From NCBI GenBank assembly GCA_022457065.1, contig JAJGBQ010000002.1, positions 1,426,001 through 1,490,000 on the forward strand: a stretch of 64,000 bases of DNA, written 5' to 3'. This stretch comes from Curvularia sp. ZM96. Taxonomy: Eukaryota > Ascomycota > Dothideomycetes > Pleosporales > Pleosporaceae. Position numbers and translations under genes: made by a program. Of this stretch, positions 34,200 through 46,174 are shown one piece after another (the first letter of the stretch is position 1; the number at the start of each line of letters is the position of its first letter). Under the pieces are notes generated by a model. That model was not told the origin of the DNA and made no database searches. It saw nothing but the letters and a program-made list of their open reading frames with translations.

Positions 34200-34713
34200 G
34201 CCGTCATGGCGTCTAGCAGCCTCCGCAGCCCGCTTTGCTCGGACCGAGAGCAACTGCTGAGCCATGACGAACACGCAACTTGTTTCCGTGGACATCATTT
34301 GCAGCCAATTCGAATTTGCGGAGCCAGCGGCCAAATACAACTGGCTGCAGCGCTATCTGGTGCGGCATGACGATGATATCCGTTCTCGATGTACCCCGCA
34401 GTGGGGTCAACGCGTCTTGTTATGGTAGGTAGCTTGATAGCTCCAACCGATGATACGTAACGTAACCGCACCATATCGTTGGGCTTATCATTGACGCTGT
34501 ATTGATAGCTTGTGGGCATGAGTGCCGCTTCTCCGGCAGTTAGATGTGTCAGCGATAAACAATTCATGGCCTGACGATTTCAATTTCCCCTCGTCCGTTC
34601 CTTATATCGTGAACCCCCTCTTTGTTGTAGTCAAGCGCATCTGCCCATTCTTTTCTCTCCACTAACCTCAGCCGTGTTTCTCTCTACGCTTTGTTGATAT
34701 CCAATTGTTGATC
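34200..34713. other. Intergenic spacer, formamidase promoter
   Basis: The 514-bp region holds the 3' end of the UsgS-like gene and the upstream region of formamidase, with a cluster of GATA-type sites (listed separately). A CT-rich leader at about 34625-34695 precedes the start codon. Confidence 0.5.
34435..34558 (+). promoter_or_regulatory. Cluster of GATA-factor sites upstream of formamidase
   Basis: Four matches to HGATAR lie within 124 bp: TGATAG at 34435, TGATAA on the minus strand at 34485-34490, TGATAG at 34503 and CGATAA at 34553. They end about 155 bp before the start codon. HGATAR is the AreA/Nit2 site for nitrogen-catabolite control, and fungal formamidase genes are classic targets. 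Occupancy is inferred. Confidence 0.5.
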
Positions 34714-36422
34714 ATGGGCAAAGAAGGCATCCGCTATGCGGCCAAAGTCGCTCTAGACAAACCAGCATCCGAGCAAGCGTGCTTGCACGTGCGTCGGCCT
34801 CGTACACATGCATATACCATGGTAATACTAACAAACATTTTCAGAACCGTTGGCACCCCGAAAACCCCTCATACGCCACCATCAAGCCCGGCGAGGTAGT
34901 CAAAATCGAATGCGTCGACTGGACCGGCGGCCAAATCGGCAACAACGACTCTGCCGACGACGTCCGTAACGTCGACCTCACAAAGATCCACTATCTAACC
35001 GGTCCCTTTGACATTGAGACTGCTGAGCCCGGTGACGTGCTGGTGGTGGAGATTCAAGATGTGCAGCCGTTGGACGAGCAGCCGTGGGGGTTTACGGGCA
35101 TATTTGCCAAGGAGAATGGAGGCGGGTTTTTGGATGAGATTTATCCTGAGCCGTGAGTTGAATTTTCCCTTTGCTTCTTTTTTGTGCTTTGGGTGGGTTT
35201 TTTTTGGGTGGGGGGGGGGTGAGAAGGGAGAGATGTGGTTTATGGATGAAGAAACTGATTTGAGGACTACTATGACAGAGCAAAAGCAATCTGGGACTTT
35301 GAAGGCATTTTCTGTAGTTCGCGTCATATCCCCGGCGTGAGGTTTGCAGGCTTGATTCATCCTGGAAGTAAGTATCCCTCTTCAATCCAGGAAGAAATAG
35401 AACGAGTTGATAAATACTAAACACCAAAAAAAAACAGTCCTTGGCTGCGCGCCCTCTGCCGAAGTCCTCGAAACCTGGAACAAGCGCGAATCCGAACTCA
35501 TCTCTACCCACAGCCACCTCAACCGCACCGTCGCGGAGCCACCACAACCCACAAACGTGCACGCGGGCACCGCATCTGGCGATCTCAAGACGAAAATCGG
35601 TGCCGAGGGCGCACGCACAATTCCCGGTCGCCCGGAGCATGGCGGCAACTGCGACATCAAGAACCTGTCTCGAGGCTCCAAGGTCTTCCTCCCCGTGCAC
35701 GTGTCCGGCGCCAAGTTCAGCGTTGGAGACTTGCATTTCAGCCAGGGCGACGGTGAGATTTCCTTCTGTGGTGCAATTGAAATGGCAGGCGTGATTACGC
35801 TCAAGTTTAGCGTCATGAAAGACGGTATGAAGCAGTTGGGGATGAAGAGCCCGATTTATATCCCCGGACCCGTTGAGCCGCAGTTTGGACCGGGCAGGTA
35901 TATTTATTTCGAGGGATTTAGTGTGGATGAGAAGGGGAAACAGCATTATCTGGATACCACAGTCGCCTATAGGCAGACGTGCTTGAGGGTGATTGAGTAT
36001 CTGAGGCGATATGGTATGTTACTCTTCTTTGTTCTTCGTCAAGTTTCTTTCTTGTGTAATCTCGAGTTCTTATTTGTTTTCTCCGCTTCTTCTCTTCTGG
36101 AACCTGCATCCGAGATGGCAGGGACGTTTTCGAAACGTATTTTGTTTCTCTGGTTTCACTTCTTTTTCCCCCAAGCTTGCTTTTGTATTGGTTCCGAGAG
36201 AACTGCGCTTACAGAAACCTCTGAACAGGCTATAACGATTATCAGATCTACCTGCTGCTGTCCTGTGCGCCGGTACAAGGACATGTGGCAGGTATTGTGG
36301 ATATACCCAACGCGTGTACGACCATGGGGCTGCCGATGGACATCTTTGACTTTGACATTAGTCCACACAATGTTCCGGCTCAGAAGAGAGATATGGGGTC
36401 TTGCGCGTTTGTGTCAAAGTAG
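34714..36422 (+). CDS. fmdS: Formamidase (FmdA/AmdA family)
   Basis: The enzyme hydrolyses formamide to formate and ammonia, letting the fungus use formamide as a nitrogen source. Exons 34714-34788, 34845-35152, 35279-35367, 35438-36013 and 36229-36422 close in frame to 413 residues, the normal family length. Typical family blocks are present: HNRWHPENPSYATIKPGE, ECVDWTGGQIGNNDSADD, GIFCSSRHIPGVRFAGLIHP, RPEHGGNCDIKNLSRGSKVF, FSQGDGEISFCGAIEMAG and, across the last splice, YLLLSCAPVQGHVAGIVDIP. The metal- and substrate-site region is complete. Introns are 56-215 nt, with the last the longest. The upstream GATA cluster agrees with nitrogen-source regulation. The protein lacks a signal peptide and should be cytosolic. 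Confidence 0.95.
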
Positions 36423-37743
36423 GCCAGCGCAATTCGTGTTTGATGTAATAGCAATAAACTTTTGATCGCTGGCGCAGTCTTGAAAAATTTCAGTGCTGCT
36501 ATAAACTGTGAGTATGCAGTTTGGAGCCACTCGTAACAAAAAACTGTGAGCGAACGCAACCATGGCCATTCTTGCAGAAACACAGTGTCATTTAAAAATA
36601 CAGCAGCAAGGGTCGCATACCGCGCCACAGTGATTGACAGAACAACACCCTTTGAGTTGGAAAGTATTTGTCTTGAAGGCAACTCTAGTTATAGTCGGCC
36701 AGTGAGGTGCCGTCCTTCTGTTGCTGACACAGTGAGACAGTCAGATGGTGATCCCACGGAGCGTGAAGCTCCGGATTACGAGCGACGAAAAAGCACAAGA
36801 GCGGCGCCTGTGGACTACAGTTTAACTCGATTTGATATCAGTGTTTACTGGATCAGATGATAAGAGGGATAAGCAGCACGGTGGGGAACGGAGATGGGAA
36901 TTACTACAGGGTAATTCGGTACCGAAATGTCAGGAGAGATCCTAAGCCGAATGTCAATTAAGAACGGCGATGATGCGGGGAACGAGTAGAAAGTCCCCGG
37001 GTTGAGCATTGACAACGGGATACGATGCAGTTTTTGCTCGGCCCGAACAACGACTGCTCTATTCTGATATAGGAATTCCCGTTGCCGCTGCACGGGAGAT
37101 GTCCGTTGTGTCGACCAATGGTATACACTGTATAACCGGGACGGAATGGTGGCCCTTGGAACAACAAATTGGGAAGTGTTGAGAAATTTTTGTCAAAGTG
37201 AGGCGTGGTTGTCGCCTGCTTGGCTGTGGCAATTCTTGTAAAACAGTGAAGAAAAAAGCCACAACGGCGATTTAATATCACCGAGTTTTGGTCATAACGT
37301 AACACAAAGGTATAGAACTCCTGACAGATGCCTTGTGTGTTGGGTGTGAGTGAGCAGGACCAGATTGTATAAACCAGTGGTCTTTGGACTGTCCTTGACC
37401 TCAGTGAGCATGTGCCAGGGGTAACACAGCAGACAGATCCGCCGTAGTTATGCCGCGTGGAATGGAAAAGTTTAAAGCCGTCATAGAACATCGTGACGGA
37501 TTTGTTATCTGTGGAAACAGAAAGCTGGTACTGCAAGGGTAAACATGATGTATTGGACCAGAGCTATGGTTGATGCACGGTGGCTCCTTATGACCAGGGG
37601 ATTGCCAAGGGCACAAGGTGATACACGCTGTAGACGTGCGGCTTATGGTTGACAAGCTTGGCCTTGTTCTCATGATGTGTTGTGCGACCTGCCAAAGCTG
37701 GCATGTGGTATTCAGCATACACAGGCGTGACATGTCAATCACT
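36423..37743. other. Convergent intergenic region
   Basis: These 1.3 kb separate the 3' ends of formamidase and peroxiredoxin. Open frames here are short, overlap on opposite strands and lack motifs. No RNA gene or repeat is apparent. Confidence 0.4.
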
Positions 37744-38624
37744 TCACAACACTTTGTCAGCGGCAGAGACTGAGGTTTGTTAGCTGCGTGAAGTGCCAAT
37801 GAGTCAAGAAACTTGTACCGTTTAGCCCAGTGTTGTCGGGTTCTACGTGCGCTGCCTTGACGGTACCGTTTTCGACCACTAGAGCGTATCGCTTGGAACG
37901 GTCGCCTCCAAAGATGGAGGCGCCATCAAAAGACAGGTCAAGGGCTTTTGTAAAGCTTAGGCTAGGGTCTCCTAGGAAGCGAATCTGGCTGGTTTAGTAC
38001 TGGGCAGTCGGATCATGATGTCAAAGAGCACCTACGCCGCTGGAGCCGGACGGATCCAGCATTTTGCCCCAGGCCTTCATACTGCAAATGGTCAGCCTTG
38101 CAAAACGCCAGCCGTTTACAAGCTATGATGCGAGCCATGTCTTGTGCGTTTCTTGTTCATGAAGGGCCACGAGTCAAACAAAACATAACCGAGTCAGGCA
38201 TGAAGCGAGGGTGCCCGGCGAGAAAATCTCCGAAAGGACTTGACCTACACAAAAGGGTCGTTGACCGAGACGACAAAGACCTGGCCAGCATCCTTGAGCT
38301 TGGGAGAGTTGATGTAGCCGGGGACATGGCTTTCTGAGCACGAGGGAGAGAAGGCGGCCGGGACGCCTGTAGGAGCTGTCAGACGGATGCGTCTTTGATG
38401 GAGATGGGCGGTGTCTTGGGCTCACCGACAATGACACCCTTGCCGGTTAGTTGTTTGGCGAGATTGACCTTGTTGCCGGGCGATCCCTCTACCAGGTCGA
38501 CGTCGGGCAGCTTGTCGCCAACCTTGACGAAGGCAGGCGCAGAGGCATGGAAGAGACGGCGGCCGGCGACAGGACGCACCAGAGGCAGGCGGCGGGATGC
38601 AGCAGAGAACATGACGAGATGCAC
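37744..38624 (-). CDS. Peroxiredoxin, Prx5/AHP1 type, probably mitochondrial
   Basis: A thiol peroxidase reducing hydrogen peroxide and alkyl hydroperoxides. Five exons (38624-38426, 38366-38249, 38081-38036, 37984-37819, 37769-37744) close in frame to 184 residues, or 180 if the second ATG at 38612 is used. The peroxidatic-cysteine block is PAAFSPSCSESHVPGYI, and the preceding Pro and following Ser/Thr environment are those of the Prx5 branch. Further family blocks are VFVVSVNDPFVMKAWG, IRFLGDPSLSFTKALDL and RYALVVENGTVKAAHVE. The N-terminal RRLPLVRPVAGRRLFHASA is arginine-rich, lacks acidic residues and resembles a mitochondrial presequence; peroxisomal paralogues lack such an extension. 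The last coding exon is only 26 nt. It neighbours SKN7, the regulator of oxidative-stress genes, in divergent orientation. Confidence 0.9.
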
Positions 38625-39716
38625 GGGCCGGCGAGTATGCGTGCGTGCGTGTGTGGTGTAGTATACAAGTACGTTAGAGTGTACAAGTGAGCACGTGTGG
38701 GATTCACGGTGGCGGTGGTGGTGGAAAGTGGGGGCGGCGTGCTAGCGCGGTGCGGAAGACGGCAAGCGCAGCCCGCCAGCAACACATGCCCCTTCGACGT
38801 CGCCTCTGTGCAATGCACCGAGGGCAAAGGCGCCCGTTTGGGTGAGGGGCCCTCATCACCAAGGCTGTACGGCGGCTGGCAGATTGCGGATAATTAATGA
38901 GCAGCTCCACTGGGCGGGCTAGCGTGTGCGCGCATCTTGCACGTCTGCCCTGGCGTGCCGATCGTGCAGTGAGGCCGGTCATGGCCGTCAGCGGCACAGC
39001 TAGCGGAGGCGCCCACGTCAAGAATGCGACGAGAGCCATGGCACGGGGGTGGAGAGGGTGACGTGCGAGCCCGACCACAGCGCGCCGAGCCAGCCCACGG
39101 CGGGCGAGACGGACGTCGCAAGCATGCACGCACGCATGTACAGGACGTGTACAGAGGGCACGGCGGGCGGCACTCGACGCTGGTGTCCAGTATAAAAAAG
39201 GGACACACGGCCCTCTCGTGTCCGCCCGCGCACGCATCCCTGTCGTGTTCGCTCGGCACGCCCGCTTGGCCTCCCCTAGTCCATGCCCGACTGCAAGACT
39301 CTCAAGGCCCGGGTTAACCTGCTTTAGGCCCGTTTAGCCAGAAGCCACGAGCAGAGCCCATGTCTCCTTGCCTCTTCCACCTGAAGGCCCAGATCTCGTC
39401 CATTGCCCTTCGCTCTCCTGCGACACGGCGCGCCTGTTTTGGCCTATTTCGTCATCGCCCTTTCACCCTCGACGCCCTGCTATGCCAAGCAGCCCTGCTC
39501 TGCCCATCTTCTGCTAGACCGCGCACCCTGAACACCTGCGCGCCCTCCGCTGCCTGCCGCACTATCCACTTTGCTGGCTCCAATTGCCCCAGCCTGTGCC
39601 CAGACACTCGATATTGACCCCGACCATCGACGCGGGCATCCAGCTGCTCTCGCGCTTCCACCACCACTTGCACCCACGCCTTCTGCGCCTGTCGCATTTG
39701 CGAACCCGTCGACGTC
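38625..39716. promoter_or_regulatory. Divergent promoter region of peroxiredoxin and SKN7
   Basis: A GC-rich 1.1-kb spacer between divergent start codons. A TATAAAAAAG at about 39191 sits about 525 bp before the SKN7 start, and a pyrimidine-rich stretch follows from 39360 to 39700, consistent with a long 5' leader. Open frames on both strands look like composition artefacts. Confidence 0.45.
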
Positions 39717-41988
39717 ATGGATTCCAACCAAGGCGGTGGAGGCGGCTCCAACAACTCGAGCGACTTTGTGCGCAAGCTGTACAAGTACGTCAACGCGCGC
39801 CTGCGACCGCCTCATGGCCCCTCGTGCTAATCATGCCCACCTAGGATGCTCGAGAACCCCAGCGATGAAAGCGTAGTGCGATGGGGAAACGACGGCGATA
39901 GTTTCGTCGTCCTAGAAGTATGCGCCTGCCCTACGCTATGCATGTGCAAAGACGAAAAAAGCTAACTTCGAGGCAGAACGAAAAGTTCACCAAACACATC
40001 CTCCCCAAGCACTTCAAGCACAGCAACTTTGCCAGTTTTGTGCGCCAACTCAACAAATACGATTTCCACAAAGTTCGACACAACAATGAAGAGAATGGGC
40101 AATCGCCCTATGGACCTGGGGTACGCTTCCTACACGCCTTCTGCGACCACAGCTCGCCGGGCGTACCGTCCCAAATTCAAGACACTAATGACTGACCAAC
40201 ACTGCACAGGCCTGGGAATTCAAGCACCCGGATTTCAAGATGAACAACAAAGATGCACTCGACAACATTCGTCGCAAGGCTCCGGCGCCGCGGAAACCAA
40301 ACCAAGCGGCAGCTGAGGACTTTGCGCCTTCGCAACAGATGGACATGGTCAGTGGGCAGCTGATGGCCACGCAGGCCCAACTGCATCAGCTCGAGGCTCG
40401 ATACAACGAATTGAACATCCACCACTCGATGCTTTTGCAGGAGGTCATTGGCCTGCAAAAGACTGTCGTCAACCACGAGCATGTCATGCAGCAAATTATG
40501 ACGTTCCTGCACGGAGTAGATGCGACCCAACGCAGGAACAGCAAGCTTGTCTTCTCCAACGGCGCTGAAGCCCAGAACGGCAACATGGATCCTCCCTCGA
40601 ACAACGACGATGACAATCCAGCCTCCCCTCTGCAGCACGCTTCCAAGCTTCTCAGCGAAACCAACGCGGATGCCATGTTGAACCCCAGGAATCTGGAGCA
40701 CATGAACGAGATCACTATGCGAATGAACGGCACCTTGACAACACCTCCCCCAGACTTTGCGCGGGCGCAAATGCGACCCACCAGCCGCGGCCCGCCATCA
40801 GCCACTTCGACAAACTCGATGCGCCTGGACAACTTGGACAACCTCGTCTACCCGGTCGGATCGTCCAACGGCATCGATCCCATGTACAGCGAGCACATCA
40901 ACAACATTCCCTACGCCGCTCCACCAAAGGCGGTTGAGCAAAACGAGCCCAAACTGGCCGAGGGCAAGAAGAAGCCCGGTTTCCCTGATCCGGGTTGGAT
41001 TAGGCCCCCGCAGATCTTGCTCGTAGAGGACGATCCCACGTGTCGTCGTATTGGAAGCAAGTTCCTGTACGCTTTCCACTGTTCTATTGATAGTGCTGTA
41101 AGTTTTTTTTTTGCTCCAAATGCACTGCCTGTACTGACGTAGCCTAGCTTGACGGTCTTGAAGCGGTCAACAAGATGAATGCTGGTTCGAAATACGACTT
41201 GGTCCTAATGGATATCATCATGCCCAACCTTGACGGTGTTTCCGCATGCCATCTGATCCGACAATTCGACACAACGCCCATTGTTGCCATGACTTCGAAC
41301 ATTCGCAGCGATGACATTTCCATGTACTTCCAGCATGGTAAGATACCTCCCACTACCTCCCAGCTTTGCGCTAACAACAACACTAGGCATGAACGACGTT
41401 CTTCCCAAGCCATTTACTAAAGAAGGATTGCTTCATATGCTGGAAAAACACCTGGTCCACCTGAAAAAGCCAACAGGTCAGGCCGATGGGTCCATGGTGG
41501 CACCTCAACCTGTACCGATAGCACGACAACTAGTCCTCAAGGACGAGGATTCCCCAGGAAAGTCCCCTCAAGCCGTCAGCAACTGGAACTCGCCGAACCA
41601 AATCACGGGCGTATCTCCGGTGGGTACTTCGGTTCCAGAAGACTTTGCGCAGGCCATGCGAGGCCAACCAGTGCAACACCCGAATTCGTACGGGGTCAAT
41701 CCCATGCAAGGCAACATGGGATACAACGCCTCGTCTCATATGCAAATGCAATCGCAACAGCAGCAGCAGGCACAACAGCAGGCACAACAGCAACAACAGC
41801 AGCAGCAGCAGGCACAACAACAAGCACAGCAGCAACAACAGCAACAGCAACAACTACAAAGTGGTCATCGCAGACAGGTTTCTGAGATTTCCGGGGGTGA
41901 TGATATGAATAACCCATCGAAACGTCAGCAAATGTATCCTCCCCAGATGCAACCGCAAATGGGATCCATGCAGCCTCGCCCGCATTGA
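39717..41988 (+). CDS. SKN7: SKN7 response regulator / HSF-type transcription factor
   Basis: A nuclear transcription factor that combines a heat-shock-factor DNA-binding domain with a phosphorelay receiver. It controls oxidative and osmotic stress responses downstream of histidine kinases and Ypd1. Six exons (39717-39784, 39845-39917, 39977-40120, 40210-41097, 41148-41337, 41387-41988) give 654 residues. The HSF domain spans about 16-115 (HSNFASFVRQLNKYDFHKV), a coiled coil about 140-200, and the receiver about 362-485. The receiver begins with PQILLVEDDPTCRRIGSKF, has phospho-acceptor Asp413 in LVLMDIIMPNLDG, and ends with the conserved Lys of LPKPF. The C-terminal tail carries a long glutamine-rich tract. 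All key residues are present. It sits head-to-head with a peroxiredoxin gene, a class of gene SKN7 is known to regulate. Confidence 0.96.
41746..41862 (+). repeat. Glutamine-coding CAG/CAA repeat in SKN7
   Basis: Mixed CAA and CAG codons with interspersed GCA encode a tract of about 38 residues made of Q runs separated by single alanines in a QQQAQQQ pattern. Codon mixing should slow slippage, but the tract is a likely length polymorphism. Confidence 0.85.
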
Positions 41989-42916
41989 TTGCTGGCACAG
42001 GCATAGTTTCGTGGAGGAACCGGAAGTAAGGACTTCAAAAAAAAGAAGAGCAATTGGCGGCTGGCTTTTACGCCAATAGGCATTAGCGACGGAGTTGGAT
42101 ACAGCTCCCATGGTCGGAAGACCGTTTGTTATGGCTGGCCCTTGGACACCTTGTTGTAAAATGCAAGTATGCAATGGTTCAAAAGCTATGTTGTTTGGGG
42201 TAGGCATCAAGAACTACGGGTTCGCGGCGTTCATGGTTGTGGAGTGGCTCAGTTCTCGGGCTGGATATCGGCTAGGAAATACCCTGCTTGCTAGATAAAC
42301 AATTTGACATGTATTTTTCTTGCCTTTTTTTGCATCTGAGAGACCTGGCTATAGGACAGTAAGCCCTTGTCATTATTCGAAACACGTGCCGTTTGTTTCT
42401 CTCCGGCTTGGAACCACCGTAGTTGGCCTTGAGTCGCATCGTGAGAAATTTTCCTCTAGTACCAAGCCTTCAGCCGTCGGCGACGAGCGCTGTGCAACGA
42501 TTGGGGCGTTCAGCTGCGCCGAGTGCTCACCGATGCCGGGTAGCAGCATGTGTTGGGGCGCAGATGTCGTCGCAATAAGCATTTTCGAGTAGAGGCTGCC
42601 CCTGGCGGTCCAGACCTTCGAAGCCTGGCCAGAATGCTGCGCACGAGCGTCTTCGATAATTCATGCGGCCTGTTGCAGCGGCTTACCCGCAGTGCCTTCC
42701 CGCTAAAGGATCCGAGACGAGACGGGACCCGGGGTACTGGGTTTTGCGTGGTGGTCCCCGGTTGGGTGGGCTTGTGACTCAGCGGCTGTGGTGGGAGGTT
42801 TCGTGGTGGAGGGCATTTTTTTGAAGTTGCAGCAAACACCCCACCTTTGGCTCCCACCCACCACCCCAGCCGCCCACCCTCAACCCTTTTGCGCACTACA
42901 GCTCGACCCCGTCAGT
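41989..42916. other. Intergenic spacer between SKN7 and eIF2B epsilon
   Basis: SKN7 3' flank followed by the eIF2B epsilon upstream region. A C-rich pyrimidine tract at about 42838-42890 lies right before the next start. No gene, RNA or repeat is supported. Confidence 0.4.
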
Positions 42917-45176
42917 ATGCCGCCCAAAGGAAAGAAAGCACAGGACAAGGGAAAGTCGGGCGAGGAAGAGCGCGATGAGCCGCTGCAGGCTGTGGTGCGT
43001 CCCGCACTGCGTCATCCCTTCGCCAATTGTGCTAACTCTGTAGATACTCGCGGACCCGTTCGAGACACGCTTCAGCCCCTTCACGCTCGAACACCCCAGA
43101 GTATGCGCAACCCCGATAGAGACGCCAGTCGCATACTGACACGCTCGCTAGTGTCTTCTGCCCCTCGCCAATACCCCGCTCATCGAGTACACGTTCGAGT
43201 TTCTCGCCAACGCCGGCGTCGAAGAAGTCTTTGTATACTGCGGCGCACACCGTGAACAGGTGGAGGAATATGTCAAAGCCTCGAAATGGGATTCAAAGTC
43301 CTCGCCCTTCTCGAAACTAGACCTGATCCAGTCGACGTCTCATTCCATTGGCGATGCGATGCGCGACCTGGACAGCCGAGGATTGCTAGTCGGTGACTTT
43401 CTCTTGGTGTACGGCGATGTGGTCAGCAATCTGCCGCTGGAGTCGGCGATCGCAGCACACAGGGCGCGACGAATGAAGGACAAGAACGCCATCATGACTA
43501 TGGTGCTGCGCGAGGCTGGTACCAACCACAGGACAAAAGCTCAGGGAACCAGCCCCGTCTTCGTCATCGACCCACGCAAGGACAGATGTTTGCATTTTGA
43601 GCAAATGCCCAACCGAGACCAGACGCACTACCTCTCGATAGACCCCGAAATACTTTCGACCCACCAAGAAATCGAGGTCCGCGAGGATCTGATTGACTGC
43701 GGTATCGATATCTGCACACCCGATGTGTTGGCACTGTGGAGTGACAACTTTGATTTCCAAGCCCCCCGCAAGGGCTTCCTGCATAGTGTACTGAAGGACT
43801 ACGAGCTCAATGGCAAAACATTTCACACACACATCATATCAGACCACTACGCTGCTAGAGTACGGAATCTCCATGCTTACGACTCGGTGAGCAAGGACAT
43901 TGTATCACGCTGGGCATACCCACTATGCCCAGACAGCAATCTAGTCCAAGGACAGTCATACCGGTTACAAAAGCGCAACACATACAAGGAGGACGGCGTC
44001 ATTCTAGCGCGTGATTGCGTCGTCGGCCCCAAGACGGTCATCGGACGGGGCACCAGTGTTGGCGAGAAGAGTGTCATTACAAACAGCATCATTGGAAGGA
44101 ATTGCCAGATCGGCCGAAATGTCAAGATTGATGGGGCGTACATTTGGGACTACGCAAGCATAGGAGACGGCAGCACCGTAACCAAAGCCATTGTTGCAAA
44201 CGAGGCGGCGATAGGGCGGAGGTGCACCATCGAGGCTGGTGCGCTCATCTCATACGGCGTCAGCATTGGCGAAGGCATGACCGTCAAGGGAGAGCACAGA
44301 ATCACAAGAACAAAGCGGAGACAAGAAGAAGGAGAGGATCTTGTTCGAGGAACCCCAGATCCCGAAATTGTTGGCGAAAAGGGCGATGGTTTCGAGTTCC
44401 ACGACTCAGATGAGGATGACGAGGACGAGCTCATTGAGGGTCTTGTTATCGGAGGACCGAGTAAGTTCAGCACTGGGATTACTAATTCTATGCTAACACA
44501 ACCAGTGTACAACCTGTCAAACGAGTCAATATCCACGCTGAACTCGGACTCGGAAGCTGATGAGTACGACGTGGAGCGGCGCGAGAGGTCTGCAACGAGC
44601 AGCTTCCTTTCGGTGGGCTCGGCAGACAGCCAACACGCGGCAAACTTTGACCACGATGCGTCGGCTAGTATCTACGATTCGCTGGTTGAGGGCCACGAGT
44701 CTGCCAACATCCAGCTGGAACTCACAGCACTCCGCATGAGTACCAACGCATCCGACCACCAAGTCAGACGTGCAGTCGTCTCGTCTTTCGTGAAGCGCGT
44801 CATTCAGCTCATCAAATCTGGCGACTCGATTAAGAGTGCAGTCGCTCAAGTCTTTGGACAGCACAAGGAGCTCATTGACCGATCCATCTTCGACAAGAAC
44901 GCACAAAACAAGGCGGATCAGATTGACTTTTTGCTGTTGCTTCAAGCAGATCTCTGCAACAAGGAGAGCGGTGACAGCATCTTACTGAGTGCAGCGACGA
45001 AGCTGGTTGAGCTCGATTCGATTGAGGAGGACGGTATGCTTCAATGGTGGGAGGACGAGAAGAGCACCGAGAATGCGGACATGACCAGGGTGCGGGAGAA
45101 GACCAAGTCGCTCATCGACTTTTTGCAGCAGGAGAGTGAAGACGAGAGTGAAGAAGAGAGCGAAGAGGAAGAGTAG
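42917..45176 (+). CDS. GCD6: Translation initiation factor eIF2B subunit epsilon (GCD6)
   Basis: The catalytic subunit of the guanine-nucleotide exchange factor for eIF2, and the control point of general translation and the amino-acid starvation response. Exons 42917-42994, 43044-43100, 43152-44460 and 44506-45176 close in frame to 704 residues, normal for the family. The N-terminal nucleotidyltransferase-like domain includes ILADPFETRFSPFTLEHPR and CLLPLANTPLIEYTFEFLA. Left-handed beta-helix hexapeptide repeats follow (for example VIGRGTSVGEKSVITNSII), then an acidic linker. The C-terminal W2 domain ends with LQWWEDEKS and an aspartate/glutamate-rich tail, the usual eIF2-contacting AA boxes. 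The last intron is 45 nt, has GTAAGT, CTAAC and CAG signals, and keeps the frame open if retained. Cytosolic. Confidence 0.95.
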
Positions 45177-46174
45177 AGACGGTTGGTGACTGCAAATCAA
45201 AGCTGCTGCAAGTAAATGGCCGTCTTTGATAAGCTTATGCATCGGATACTGGCAGACGGGGAGGCATCATTGCACGAGCGCATCACTTTCTCGTCTCTGC
45301 ATTCCATGGTTCCCTCCCGAATGTGACAATGTCAAAAATGCACCATAGACTGACAGCGACCCACATACACTCATCGAGACACAAAGCCGTTTTTTTCTTG
45401 TGTGTTGTTCGCTTTTTGTATCACGATACACCAAGGCGCTGTGGTGAAACGCAAAAGCACGGAACGGTCGAGCATATGCCTTGAATGGCGCCAGCACGTG
45501 TTTGCGCGGCGCAGCAGTGGTGTGAAGGGCCCCTACAAATATAGAACCATGGTAGCTGGCGGGTAGCGCTACTGCAGGAGTCGCAGGCTGCAATAGGGGG
45601 GTGGTGTCGTTAAAGTTCAGAGAGGGAGCCGGCGCGAGCATGGGGTGAGGGTGAGGGCGCCGCGGCATGGAAGAGCGGCGAAGATCCGGAGAGATGCGGG
45701 CTGGCTGCCTGGGCTGCTGGCCGGTGGTGCAGCGGTGCTGGTGCTGTTGCCTCTTTACGTCAGCCCCCGACGCTACAGCCCGAGCCAACCATCGGATGAG
45801 GTGCCCGCATCCAGGCCAGGACATTCCATTCCACCTTTGACCACCCCCAACTCCAGCTCTTTCTCCGCCGCCTCGCTGACCAATACCCTTGCCTGTCTTT
45901 TGTCCAACTGTCAACCGTCCCCGCCGCTGTCCACGCGCACCCCCAAGCCCGGCTTATCAGCCGCCTACACAGTCACACACCCTCGCCGCAGCAGCAGCCT
46001 AGTGTTCCGTCATCAGGCGGGACACGCCCAACCAAGACGCCTTCCACTACGACTCGCAAGCGGAAGGCTGACGAGGCCAACTACCTCAGTCCAGCAGAGG
46101 AGCCTCCCCAGAAAAAGTCACCACATCCGCCTGTTGTCCGTCTGCCACCTCCCCCCGCCACCGACGCCGCCCAG
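45177..46174. other. Intergenic region with in-frame open stretch before the Ariadne start
   Basis: The first part is the eIF2B epsilon 3' flank. From about 45807 to 46174 the frame of the following Ariadne gene is open without an ATG, and its last ~65 codons look like real protein sequence (see findings). An opposite-strand open frame at 45267-45914 has no recognisable features. Confidence 0.45.

Noticed and set aside
45267..45914. Minus-strand open frame of 215 codons between eIF2B epsilon and Ariadne
   Set aside because: No recognisable domain, and it overlaps the eIF2B epsilon 3' flank and the Ariadne upstream region; coding status cannot be supported, although parts look moderately protein-like.
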